From assembly GCF_016107305.1 (NCBI RefSeq), contig NZ_RCVR01000035.1, positions 1 to 48,503 on the forward strand: a DNA stretch of 48,503 nt, given 5' to 3'. Each line of letters opens with the position of its first letter. Position 1 is the stretch's first letter. This DNA comes from Roseomonas sp. KE2513 (GTDB lineage: Bacteria; Pseudomonadota; Alphaproteobacteria; Acetobacterales; Acetobacteraceae). Made by a program: the position numbers and the translations under genes. The notes beneath the pieces were generated by a model. The model saw only the letters and a program-made list of their open reading frames with translations, ran no database searches and was not told the DNA's origin. This document shows positions 40,197 to 48,111 of the stretch, in pieces.

Positions 40197-41732
40197 ATGG
40201 GTGAGTACGACGTCGCCGTGATCGGCTATGGACCGACCGGTATGACCCTCGCCGCGTTGCTCGGCCAGCGCGGCCACCGTGTCGTGGTGCTGGAGCGCTA
40301 CACCGGTCTCTATAATCTGCCGCGTGCCGCCTGCTTCGACGACGAGATCATGCGCACCTTCCAGAAGCTCGGCCTGGCCGGTGAGATCGGGCGCGGCGCC
40401 GTGGTGCAGCGCGACTACGAGTGGATTAACGCGGCCGGCGAGACGCTGGTGGAGCTGACCTATGCGGATCCGGCGCCCTGCGGCTGGGCGCAGCTCTACA
40501 TGATGTTCCAACCCTATGTGGAGGACGTGCTGGACCGGCACGACAAGGCACTGCCTAGCGTGGCCGTCCACCAGGGTGCCAGCGTGACCGAGCTGGTGCA
40601 GGATGAAGCGGGCGTGACGCTGCGCGGCACCCGTGAGGGCGGCGCGGGCTTCTCGGTGCGCGCGCGCTTCGTGGTCGGCGCGGATGGTGGGAACGGCTTC
40701 ACCCGCGGCATGGTCGCCGAGGCGGCGGACGACTACGGCTTCCAGGAGAACTGGCTCGTCTGCGACTTCCGGATGCGGCGCGTCGTGCCCGGGCTGCCGA
40801 TGTTCCGGCAGGTCTGCGACCCTGCCCAGCCCACCTCCATCGTGCGGATCGGCCCGGATCACCACCGCTTCTCCTTCATGCTCAACCCTGGCGAGACGCG
40901 GGAGGAAGCGACGAGGCCCGAGCGGGTTTGGGGGCGGGTGGCCCGCTACATCACGCCCGAGGACGCTGAGCTGATCCGGGCGGTGAACTACGTTTTCCGG
41001 TCGCGTATCGCCGATCGCTGGCGGCGCGGACGAGTGCTTCTGGCGGGCGACGCCGCGCATGAGATGCCGCCCTTCCTCGCCCAGGGTATGTGTTCCGGCA
41101 TCCGCGACAGCCACAATCTTGCCTGGAAGCTCGACCTGATTCTCACCGGCCGCGCGGATGCGGCCCTGCTCGACACCTATCAGGAGGAGCGAGAGCCGCA
41201 CGTGCGCTTCATTACCGAGCGGGCGATCGAGCTGGGGCGTGTGCAGACCATGCGCGACCCCGCGAAGGCCCGTGAGCGGGACGAGCGGCTGCTCGCCCAG
41301 CGACGGGCGAAGCGGGAGCCGGAGAAGCTGCGCTTCCCGCCGCTCTCGGGCGCGCTGATCGCGGGTAATGGCGGCCTCTTTCCCCAGGGGACGGTGAGCG
41401 ACGGCGCACGGTCCGGCCTTTTCGACGATGTCGTCGGGAACGGCTGGTGCATCGTCGCCGCCGACCCGCACCCGATCGACGCCCTGACGGCGGATCAAAG
41501 GGCAGCGTGGGAGGCAATAGGCGGGCATCTGGCCGTCATCGGCGCACCGGAAGGTCTTGAAGATTGCGCCGGTGTCTACGCCGAATGGTTCGCTGCAAAT
41601 GACTGTAGCGTCGCGGTCGTGCGGCCGGACTGGTACGTCTATGGCACCGCCAGGGACGAAGAGGGGCTGGCGGCCCTTCTGCAACGGATCGGCTGCGCCC
41701 TGCAGGGCCGCGGCGCCCTTATTCCTTCGTGA
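40197..41732 (+). CDS. MhpA-like FAD-dependent aromatic hydroxylase
   Basis: 511 residues of the single-component flavin aromatic monooxygenases. The dinucleotide-binding fold VIGYGPTGMTLAALLGQRGH covers residues 7-26; GADGGNG lies near 161-167; and LLAGDAAHEMPPFLAQGMCSGIRD near 282-305 is the second FAD motif. The closest named relative is 3-(3-hydroxyphenyl)propionate hydroxylase (MhpA). A good ribosome site (GGGAGGAC) precedes the ATG. It lies directly upstream of the gamma-resorcylate decarboxylase gene, so the substrate is more likely a dihydroxybenzene or dihydroxybenzoate (resorcinol to hydroxyquinol, for example), by inference. Confidence 0.87.
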   Translation: MGEYDVAVIGYGPTGMTLAALLGQRGHRVVVLERYTGLYNLPRAACFDDEIMRTFQKLGLAGEIGRGAVVQRDYEWINAAGETLVELTYADPAPCGWAQLYMMFQPYVEDVLDRHDKALPSVAVHQGASVTELVQDEAGVTLRGTREGGAGFSVRARFVVGADGGNGFTRGMVAEAADDYGFQENWLVCDFRMRRVVPGLPMFRQVCDPAQPTSIVRIGPDHHRFSFMLNPGETREEATRPERVWGRVARYITPEDAELIRAVNYVFRSRIADRWRRGRVLLAGDAAHEMPPFLAQGMCSGIRDSHNLAWKLDLILTGRADAALLDTYQEEREPHVRFITERAIELGRVQTMRDPAKARERDERLLAQRRAKREPEKLRFPPLSGALIAGNGGLFPQGTVSDGARSGLFDDVVGNGWCIVAADPHPIDALTADQRAAWEAIGGHLAVIGAPEGLEDCAGVYAEWFAANDCSVAVVRPDWYVYGTARDEEGLAALLQRIGCALQGRGALIPS

Positions 41733-41789
41733 CGCCCGCGCGCGGCTTCGGTGCCGCCCGGCGCAATCAGCAAGAACAGGAGAGAAGCA

Positions 41790-42803
41790 GTGCAAGGCAA
41801 GGTCGCGCTGGAGGAGCATTTTGCGATCCCGGACACGCTGATGGACAGCGCCGGGTTCCTGGCCGCCGAGGTCTGGGAGGAGTTGAAGACGCGGCTGCTG
41901 GACATGCAGGAGCGGCGCTTGCGGGAAATGGACGCGCATGGCATCGAGGTGATGCTGCCTTCGCTCAACGCTCCGGCGGTGCAAGGCATCCCCGATGTGG
42001 CGCACGCGGCCGAGATCGCGATGCGGGCGAACGATTTCCTGGCTGGCGAAGTCGCCAAGCGCCCGGATCGCTTCCGCGGCCTCGCCGCGCTGCCGATGCA
42101 GGACCCCGAGCTTGCGGCACGCGAGCTCGCCCGTTGCGTGAAGGATCTCGGCTTCGTCGGCGGGCTGGTGAACGGCTTCTCGCAGATCGGGTCGGAGGAC
42201 AACGCGACCTATTACGACTTGCCGCAGTACCGCCCCTTCTGGGCGGAGGTGGAGCGCCTCGGCGTGCCCTTCTACCTCCATCCCCGCAACCCCCTTCCGA
42301 AGGACGCTGCCATCTATGACGGCCATCCCTGGCTGCTCGGCCCGACCTGGGCCTTCGGACAGGAGACGGCGGTGCACGCGCTGCGGCTGATGGCCTCCGG
42401 CCTGTTCGACGCGCATCCTGGCCTGCGCATCATCCTCGGCCACATGGGCGAGGGCTTGCCTTATTCGATGTGGCGGGTAGACAACCGCAATGGCTGGGTG
42501 AAGGCCCCGAAGGCCTATCCGGCGAAGCGGCCGCTGGGCGAGTACTTCCGCGAGAACTTCTACATCACCACCTCCGGCAACTTCCGCACGCAGACGCTGA
42601 TCGACGCCATGCTTGAGATCGGCTCCGACCACATCCTCTTCTCCGCAGACTGGCCGTTCGAGAACATCGACCACGCGGCGGACTGGTTCGACGCCTGCAC
42701 CATCTCGGAGAACGACAGGCGGAAGATCGGGCGTACGAATGCCTGGAATCTCTTCCAGCTCGATGGGGTGATGGGCAAGGATGTGGCCCGCGCCGCCGAG
42801 TAG
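41790..42803 (+). CDS. Gamma-resorcylate (2,6-dihydroxybenzoate) decarboxylase-like amidohydrolase
   Basis: 337 residues from a GTG behind AGGAGAG; an ATG 39 bases upstream is in frame but less fitting. The N-terminus MQGKVALEEHFAIPDTL is that of the Rhizobium gamma-resorcylate decarboxylase as I recall it. All metal ligands fall at the published positions: Glu8, His10, His164 (FYLHPRNP) and Asp287 (LFSADWPF), with His218 in LGHMGEG. Members decarboxylate 2,6-dihydroxybenzoate to resorcinol reversibly. It sits between the flavin hydroxylase and a Bug receptor, consistent with a resorcylate or related phenolic acid pathway. Confidence 0.87.
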   Translation: MQGKVALEEHFAIPDTLMDSAGFLAAEVWEELKTRLLDMQERRLREMDAHGIEVMLPSLNAPAVQGIPDVAHAAEIAMRANDFLAGEVAKRPDRFRGLAALPMQDPELAARELARCVKDLGFVGGLVNGFSQIGSEDNATYYDLPQYRPFWAEVERLGVPFYLHPRNPLPKDAAIYDGHPWLLGPTWAFGQETAVHALRLMASGLFDAHPGLRIILGHMGEGLPYSMWRVDNRNGWVKAPKAYPAKRPLGEYFRENFYITTSGNFRTQTLIDAMLEIGSDHILFSADWPFENIDHAADWFDACTISENDRRKIGRTNAWNLFQLDGVMGKDVARAAE

Positions 42804-42847
42804 ATTTGACGCAACAAGGGCCTGAAGGTCCGCGGGAGGAAAGCAAG

Positions 42848-43846
42848 ATGACATCCTTGACCACCCCAATTGGGGCGGTGCTGCCGCGCCGCGCCGTGCT
42901 TGCAGCAGGACTAGCGCTTGGGATGCCCGGCATCCTGCGGGCGCAGGGGGTCGCGGGCGCGCGGCCGATCACCATCATCGTCCCCTACACGCCGGGCGCA
43001 CCGCCCGACATCATCGCGCGCGCCGTGGGCGACGGGATGTCGCGCCGCCTAGGCCGGCCCGTCGTGGTTGAGAACCGGCCCGGAGCTTCCGGCAATATCG
43101 GCACGGAGGCGGTCGCGCGGGCGGCGCCGGATGGCAACACGCTCCTCGTGCAGGCGACAACGCTCGCGATGAATGTCAGCCTCTTCCGCCGCCTTCCCTA
43201 CGACCCTGTCGGCAGCTTCGCGCCGATCGCGACGCTGATGGAGACGGAGGGAACGCTCGCCCTCAATGCGACGACCGGCGGCACGGGTCTGGCGGAGCTT
43301 CTCTCGCGCGCCAAGGCGCGCCCGGGCGCGCTCAACTATGCCTCGCCCGGCGTGGGCACGCCGCATCACCTGGCGATGGAGCTGTTCAAGCGGCGAGCGG
43401 GCGTGGACCTCACGCATGTGCCCTATCGCGGCCTCGCGGGCGCGATCACCGACATCCTGGCGGGCCATGTGGCAACCATGTTCATCCACACGCCGCAGGC
43501 GGTCGAGCTGGCGCGGGACGAGCGGGTGCGGGTCGTCGCCGTTACCTCCGAGACGCGCCTGCCCTATCTGCCGAGTATCCCGACGCTGGCCGAGCAGGGC
43601 GTTGCGGGCGTGGTGATGCGCGACTGGTACGGGCTCTTTGCCCCAGCCGGGACGCCGCCGGAAACGCTGGCGCAGTTGAACGAGGCCGCGAACGCGGTGC
43701 TGAAGAATCCGGACGCCCTTCGCTCGCTCGTCTCGCAGGGCTACGAGATCGTCGGCGGCTCGCCGGACGGGCTTCGCGAGCGGGTGGCCGTCGCCATTCC
43801 GCGCTGGGCGGCGGTGGTTAAGGATGCTGGGATCACAGCCGAGTAG
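42848..43846 (+). CDS. Bug-family tripartite tricarboxylate transporter receptor
   Basis: 332 residues; ATG behind GGGAGGAAAG. Signal segment LPRRAVLAAGLALGMPGIL, cut near RAQG (about residue 33). ITIIVPYTPGAPPDIIARAV and VENRPGASGNIGTEAVA are the Bug loops; the first has APP where others have GGT or GGV. It follows the decarboxylase by 44 bases and would bind the aromatic acid of the module. No TctAB permease genes are in the window. Confidence 0.9.
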   Translation: MTSLTTPIGAVLPRRAVLAAGLALGMPGILRAQGVAGARPITIIVPYTPGAPPDIIARAVGDGMSRRLGRPVVVENRPGASGNIGTEAVARAAPDGNTLLVQATTLAMNVSLFRRLPYDPVGSFAPIATLMETEGTLALNATTGGTGLAELLSRAKARPGALNYASPGVGTPHHLAMELFKRRAGVDLTHVPYRGLAGAITDILAGHVATMFIHTPQAVELARDERVRVVAVTSETRLPYLPSIPTLAEQGVAGVVMRDWYGLFAPAGTPPETLAQLNEAANAVLKNPDALRSLVSQGYEIVGGSPDGLRERVAVAIPRWAAVVKDAGITAE

Positions 43847-43891
43847 GCTCGCCTGCTCCCTTCCCAATAGAGTCGGGCGGAAGCTAGACGG

Positions 43892-43910
43892 CGGGTTCGG
43901 GCCGAGCCCG
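43892..43910 (+). terminator. Hairpin after the aromatic operon
   Basis: CGGGTTCG (43892-43899) pairs with CGAGCCCG (43903-43910) with one G-T pair and a 3-base loop; TATTATGTT follows. It lies 46 bases after the Bug receptor stop. Confidence 0.55.
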
Positions 43911-44618
43911 TATTATGTTCAGCCACGCCTTGGATGCCTGCCGTTCGCCGATTGCAGGTGACTCCCCACCTGGGCGTTACGTTTAGGCAGGTGAGGCCGT
44001 CTGAGCGATGACGCAGCCCACTGCCGGCGAGCCTGGTGGCTGGCCGACGTGGGAGGCGCTAACCGGGCGCGGGTCCGCTACACAGTAGAGCACGTGCCGG
44101 CCCAGCATTAAGCGCGGGTGTTGCGAGTGCGGAAACGCCTGTGACTTCGTGGTGTCAGCGGCGTTGAACCGGCATGATCGACGAACACTGCCTCAATGTC
44201 CGCCTCGGCGATTATCTCGGCCGGTACAGTGGTGCGCCACCAAATGGCACCGAGCACGAAGAGAGGGCGGACAGCGCCGACACTTCCCTCGACGAGGACA
44301 CCGAGCGTCGCTGACGAAGCGGCCGCATACTCACGAGTGTGTGAAGCCTGGACCCAGCGTCGGCGGCGGTCCGCTTGGGCCGTCACGCATCCAGGACCAA
44401 GCAGGCCAACTCATAACGCTAGGCCCTTAGCACCCTCTATCCCTTGGCGCGAGGATAAGCCGCCTCTGCTTCCGGCGCAGAAAGGCATCACCTCTTACTG
44501 GATCAGCTCCGCGCCAATCATTTGCCCGCGCCGCGCGCGAGTAAAGCGTGTGTTCGTTCCGATGTGACTGCCACGTCTCCTGTCGATAGCTCCCTCCTCA
44601 AAACCCAGAAAATATTGC

Positions 44619-44650
44619 TTGGCAGCATTGGTATACCGTTATTATACCAA
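44619..44650 (+). promoter_or_regulatory. Promoter with overlapping palindromic operator
   Basis: TTGGCA (44619-44624), 17 bases, TTATAC (44642-44647) is a good sigma-70 promoter. Inverted arms TTGGTATA (44628-44635) and TATACCAA (44643-44650) overlap the spacer and -10 box. The left part reads ATTGGTATACC, close to the TTGGTATACCAA core known for GntR/FCD regulators such as UxuR/ExuR. Autoregulation by the following GntR gene is likely. Confidence 0.7.
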
Positions 44651-44682
44651 GCTGAAGCAATTCGGACAGGGACGCGAAGGGC

Positions 44683-45360
44683 GTGGAGGGAGTCGAAGGC
44701 ATAGGCTCAGTGCCACTGCCGGCAGGCAGCATGGCAGATGGCGCCTACGCGCGTCTTCACGAGATGCTGCTGACTCACCGCTTGCCACTCGACGCGCCTG
44801 TTTCCGAACGCAGCCTCGCCGCAGAACTCGGGATTTCGCGCACGCCGCTGCGCGAAGCGTTCCGGCGACTGGAGGGCGAAGGTCTTCTCGAACGACTTCC
44901 TGGCGGCGTGCTTCGTGTGCGGCGGATCACGGTTGAGGAGTTCCTGGAAATCCAGCAGCTCCGCCGCCTACTGGAAGGAGAGGCGGCAGCGCAGGCCGCG
45001 GGTCGCGTTGGTCTGGGACTTCTGCACGGGCTGCGCGCCCGTATCGCGTCCTTGCTCGCCTCGTCCCACCCCACGTCGTCGCAGCAACGAGACCGGCTCG
45101 CGATTGACCTTGAATTGCACCGGGCCATTGCCGCGGCGGCCGCCAACGCCACCCTCGCCCGCCTGCTGGAGGATCTGCGCCGACGCATGTTGCTCTTCGC
45201 GACGCCGCCTCCGGCAGAGCGGCTGGAGGATGTCTGCGCGCAGTATGGGGCCATCATCGACGCCCTCGTCGAAGCGGATCCAGAAGCTGCGCGATCAGCG
45301 ATGACGCGGCACGTGGACGCGCTGCGCACCGGCATCCTCCGCCGCTTGGCCGCGCTGTGA
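44683..45360 (+). CDS. GntR/FCD-family transcriptional regulator
   Basis: 225 residues from the GTG at 44683, or 209 from the ATG at 44731 (MADGAYARLHEM), which looks like the true family start. The winged helix is VSERSLAAELGISRTPLREAFRRLEGEGLLERLPGGVLRV. The FCD domain follows with the ILE..AA pattern (RRLLEGEAAAQAAG), LDLELHRAIAAAAANATLARLL and the terminal MTRHVDALR. It precedes the Old-Yellow-Enzyme gene by 23 bases on the same strand, so the two likely form an operon under the promoter at 44619. Confidence 0.85.
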   Translation: MEGVEGIGSVPLPAGSMADGAYARLHEMLLTHRLPLDAPVSERSLAAELGISRTPLREAFRRLEGEGLLERLPGGVLRVRRITVEEFLEIQQLRRLLEGEAAAQAAGRVGLGLLHGLRARIASLLASSHPTSSQQRDRLAIDLELHRAIAAAAANATLARLLEDLRRRMLLFATPPPAERLEDVCAQYGAIIDALVEADPEAARSAMTRHVDALRTGILRRLAAL

Positions 45361-45383
45361 CGGCCGCGCGGCTCCCCTGACGA

Positions 45384-46568
45384 ATGGCGACTTCCATGGA
45401 CGCAACGATCATGAACGAACTGAGCCCCTCCCCGCTCCTCTTCACGCCCATGACGATACGCGGACTGACAATTCGAAACCGCATTGCCGTCTCGCCAATG
45501 TCGCAGTACTCGGCGGTGGATGCCGCTCCGACGGACTGGCACCTGGTCCATCTCGGCAAGTTCGCCATGGGAGGCGCCGGCATCGTCTTCTGCGAGGAGA
45601 CCTCGGTTTCCCAGCGCAGCCGCAAGACCTATGACTGCCCGGGCATCTATACGGGCGAGCAAGCGAGGGCGTGGCGCCGCATCACGGACTTCATCCGCGG
45701 CCAGGGTGCCGCGCCGGCCATGCAGCTCGGCCATGCTGGGCGCAAGGTAGCAACGCGCGCACCCTGGGATGGCTTTGCACCCCTCAGCGAGGAGGATGCC
45801 AGGGCCGGCCGCGCGCCCTGGTCGGGCCTTGCGCCTAGCCCGATCCCCTTCCGCGAGGGTGCGCTGATGCCGAAGGAGATGGATGCCGATGACATCCGCG
45901 AGGTAATCCGCCTGCACGTGGAGGCAACGAAGCGCACCCTCGATGCGGGCTTCGAGATCTGCGAGGTCCACGGCGCGCACGGTTACATCATCCAGCAGTT
46001 CCTCTCCCCGGCGACGAACCGGCGCAACGACGGTTATGGCGGTGACCGGCAGAGCCGGATGCGCTTCGGGCACGAACTGATTGAGGCGGTGCGGGCGGCG
46101 TGGCCACAGGAACTACCGCTCTTCTTCCGTGTCTCCTGCGTCGATGGCGGAGGTTGGGGAATGGACGACACGGTGGTGCTGGCCGCCGAGCTGAAGGCCC
46201 GCGGCGTGGACGTGCTCGACTGCTCCTCCGGCGGCATCGAGGGACCGCTGACGCTTCATCTCGTGCCGCGCGTACCAGGCTACCACGTGCCCTTCGCCGA
46301 GCGCATCAAGCGGGAGACGGGCATCCCCACCATGGCGGTCGGGCTGATTACCGACGCGCAGCAGGCAGAAGGCTATTTGCAAGCGGCGCAGTGCGACATC
46401 GTTGCCCTGGCCCGGGAGATGATGTGGAACCCGAACTGGCCGGTCCACGCGGCGGCCGCCCTTGGGATGGCGAAGCCGCACGAGTTGCTGCCGCGTCCAT
46501 ACGCTTGGTGGCTCCAGCGCCGCGAGGATGTGCGCGCCCTCAGCATGAACGCCCCGACCGGGACTTAG
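45384..46568 (+). CDS. Old Yellow Enzyme-type NADH:flavin oxidoreductase
   Basis: 394 residues of the YqjM-like OYE class with a TIM barrel. Marks are LTIRNRIAVSPMSQYS near residues 28-43, MQLGHAGRK, the catalytic pair in EVHGAHGYIIQQFLSP (His near 196 and 199), NRRNDGYGGD and VGLITDAQQAE. The Cys that tunes the flavin in YqjM (SPMCMYS) is Ser here (SPMSQYS, residue 40). Such enzymes reduce activated C=C bonds of enones or aromatic compounds. The stop lies 5 bases before the transposase stop of the adjoining IS remnant. Confidence 0.88.
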   Translation: MATSMDATIMNELSPSPLLFTPMTIRGLTIRNRIAVSPMSQYSAVDAAPTDWHLVHLGKFAMGGAGIVFCEETSVSQRSRKTYDCPGIYTGEQARAWRRITDFIRGQGAAPAMQLGHAGRKVATRAPWDGFAPLSEEDARAGRAPWSGLAPSPIPFREGALMPKEMDADDIREVIRLHVEATKRTLDAGFEICEVHGAHGYIIQQFLSPATNRRNDGYGGDRQSRMRFGHELIEAVRAAWPQELPLFFRVSCVDGGGWGMDDTVVLAAELKARGVDVLDCSSGGIEGPLTLHLVPRVPGYHVPFAERIKRETGIPTMAVGLITDAQQAEGYLQAAQCDIVALAREMMWNPNWPVHAAAALGMAKPHELLPRPYAWWLQRREDVRALSMNAPTGT

Positions 46569-46573
46569 AACAC

Positions 46574-47175
46574 CTAACAGCACCGCCTGATCTGGCCGAG
46601 GCAGACCAGGGCGCGGGCGAGTGTTGTGAACGCTGGGTGGATGTCGGTGCGGCGCTCGTATCGGATCGTCAGGCAGCGGTAGCGGGCGAGCCAGGCGAAG
46701 GTCCGTTCCACAACCCACCTGTGACGACCGAGGTGGGTGCTGCTCTCGATCCCACGCCGGGCGATGCGCGGGGTGATGGCGCGGGCGCGGCACTCCCGGC
46801 GGCAGCGGCGATGGTCATAGGCCTTATCAGCGTGGAGCTTGCCCGGCCTTTGTCGTGGGCGGCCGCGATGGCCAGTCCTGGTCGGCGACACGGCGTCCAG
46901 GGTAGGAGCCAGCATGCGGCTGTCGTGGCGGCTAGCCCCACCGAGCGTTAGGCCGAGCGGCGTGCCGCGGACATCGGTGACGAGGTGGCGCTTCGTGCCC
47001 GGTCTGCCGCGATCCGTCGGGCTGGGCCCGACCGCCTCGCCCCCCTTTTGGCCGCGATGCTGGCACTGTCGAGGGCTGCTCGGCGCCAGTCGATGGCACC
47101 TGCGGCTTCAAGCCGCTCCAGCAGCACGCGGTGCAAGACCCCCGCCACCTGCCAGTCCCGCAGCCGTCGCCAGCA
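46574..47175 (-). mobile_element. 5'-truncated IS5-type insertion sequence
   Basis: A transposase of the IS5 family (IS427/IS1031-like) on the minus strand. It enters at 47175 with CWRRLRDWQVAGVLHRV, lacking roughly the first 60-80 residues, and continues through LDSASIAAK (first catalytic Asp). The reading frame changes by -1 at AAAAGGGGGG (47049-47040), then reads [28 protein letters not shown] (second Asp) and [12 protein letters not shown] (Glu) to the stop at 46574. The catalytic DDE triad is thus present but split over two frames. A -1 frameshift at such a site is normal in this group, so only the 5' loss is clearly inactivating. The left terminal repeat is missing. Confidence 0.85.
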
Positions 47176-48034
47176 TCTTCACGGTGCAGGAGATCATGCA
47201 GATCGGCGGCCGAGCCGGGCGCTTCGGCGGGGTGCATGCGGAGGGAATCGTTGCGGTGCTGGCAGCGAGTAGCGACCCGAAGGAAATTGCCCTTGCGCTT
47301 AAGGCAGATCCGGAAGCGCCGATGGACCTGCGCCCTCCAGTCGCGCCCGACGCGGAGATTGTGGCCGGAGTCGCGGAGGAGATTGGGACTGAGAGCCTGT
47401 TCGGCACCTTGCGGCGGTTCGAGCGCGCTGTGCTGCGGCCGGATGACCCAAATTACCGGTTGGGAGACCTCTCGACGCAGTTGGCTATTGCGGCCGAGAT
47501 AGACGGAGTATGGGAACTGTCGCTGATGGACTGCGGAGCTATGCCCTGTGTCCCGTGGATGAACGTGACGAGGCCGTTTCGCGGCTGGCTGACCGGGCGG
47601 TCGAGCATGCGCTGGGAATGGCCATGCCACCGCCTCGCGCCGGAAGGCTGCCTGCACCGGACCGTGCGGGGCGGAACGCGCTGCAGCTCGCCGAGCGGGT
47701 GCATCGGCCGCTTGTGGCATGGCGTTGGATGGCGCTGCGCTATCCAGGCACCTACCGCGACCTAGCGGGGGCGCTGGAGGAGAGCCGATGCCTGAACGAG
47801 TGGATCGAGACGGTTTTGGCATCGACTCCCTCCGGGCGAGTGCGTGCTGTCGCGGGTGGTGCTGACAGTGTGGCGGGCAAGGGAAAGCGGCGCGAATGGA
47901 CAAGCCGGTTGCGGAGCACTCCGGGGGCTGAGGGTGCTGGCAAAATCCTCCTTGACCTTATGTTGGCGGGCGACTATCTCACCGCTCCGCCGCACGGTGA
48001 ACATTTTTTGAGGGCACGGGTGACCGGGCTCTGA
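47175..48034 (+). pseudogene. 3' remnant of an SUV3-like helicase gene
   Basis: Starting at the very edge of the IS, frame 1 reads IFTVQEIMQIGGRAGRFGG (the SF2 motif VI QIGGRAGR), then LRPPVAPDAEIVAGVAEEIG, ESLFGTLRRFERAVLRPDDP and NYRLGDLSTQLAIAAEIDG. This is the C-terminal half of alphaproteobacterial SUV3/mitochondrial-type helicases. Near 47515-47535 the homology moves to another frame, as DGLRSYALCPVDERDEAV, then GRLPAPDRAGRNAL and VAWRWMALRYPGTYRDLAG, with an open end at 48034. The change needs a one-base loss or two-base gain. The first half, including Walker A and B, is gone. A dead gene. Confidence 0.85.
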
Positions 48035-48111
48035 GATAATGTTAAAAAGGGCACCTTTTGGGGTGCGCGCCATGAGGTGAATGTTCTTCAAGAAATCCGG
48101 GCGACCGGGGT
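47996..48111. repeat. Pair of imperfect direct repeats, ~36 bases
   Basis: Copies begin at 47996 and 48076; both open with GGTGAA and close with CGGG.GACCGGG, about 23 of 36 positions matching with one gap. A small stem GCACC/GGTGC (48051-48055 and 48062-48066) lies between. Nature unknown; the match may be chance. Confidence 0.3.

Larger units (their letters stand above)
43847..44682. other. Long intergenic region, possibly degenerate DNA
   Basis: 836 bases with only short open frames (for example 44108-44386 on the minus strand, 92 residues) that show no recognisable homology and no good ribosome sites. Codon pattern looks random. It contains a hairpin near 43892 and a regulatory palindrome near 44628. 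It may be the remains of a lost gene or element. Confidence 0.55.

Noticed and set aside
40167-42869. A 900-residue open frame on the minus strand
   Set aside because: It is antisense to the hydroxylase and decarboxylase genes, has no homology and is a high-GC shadow.
44108-44386. A 92-residue open frame on the minus strand in the long gap
   Set aside because: No homology, no ribosome site, odd composition; not called as a gene.
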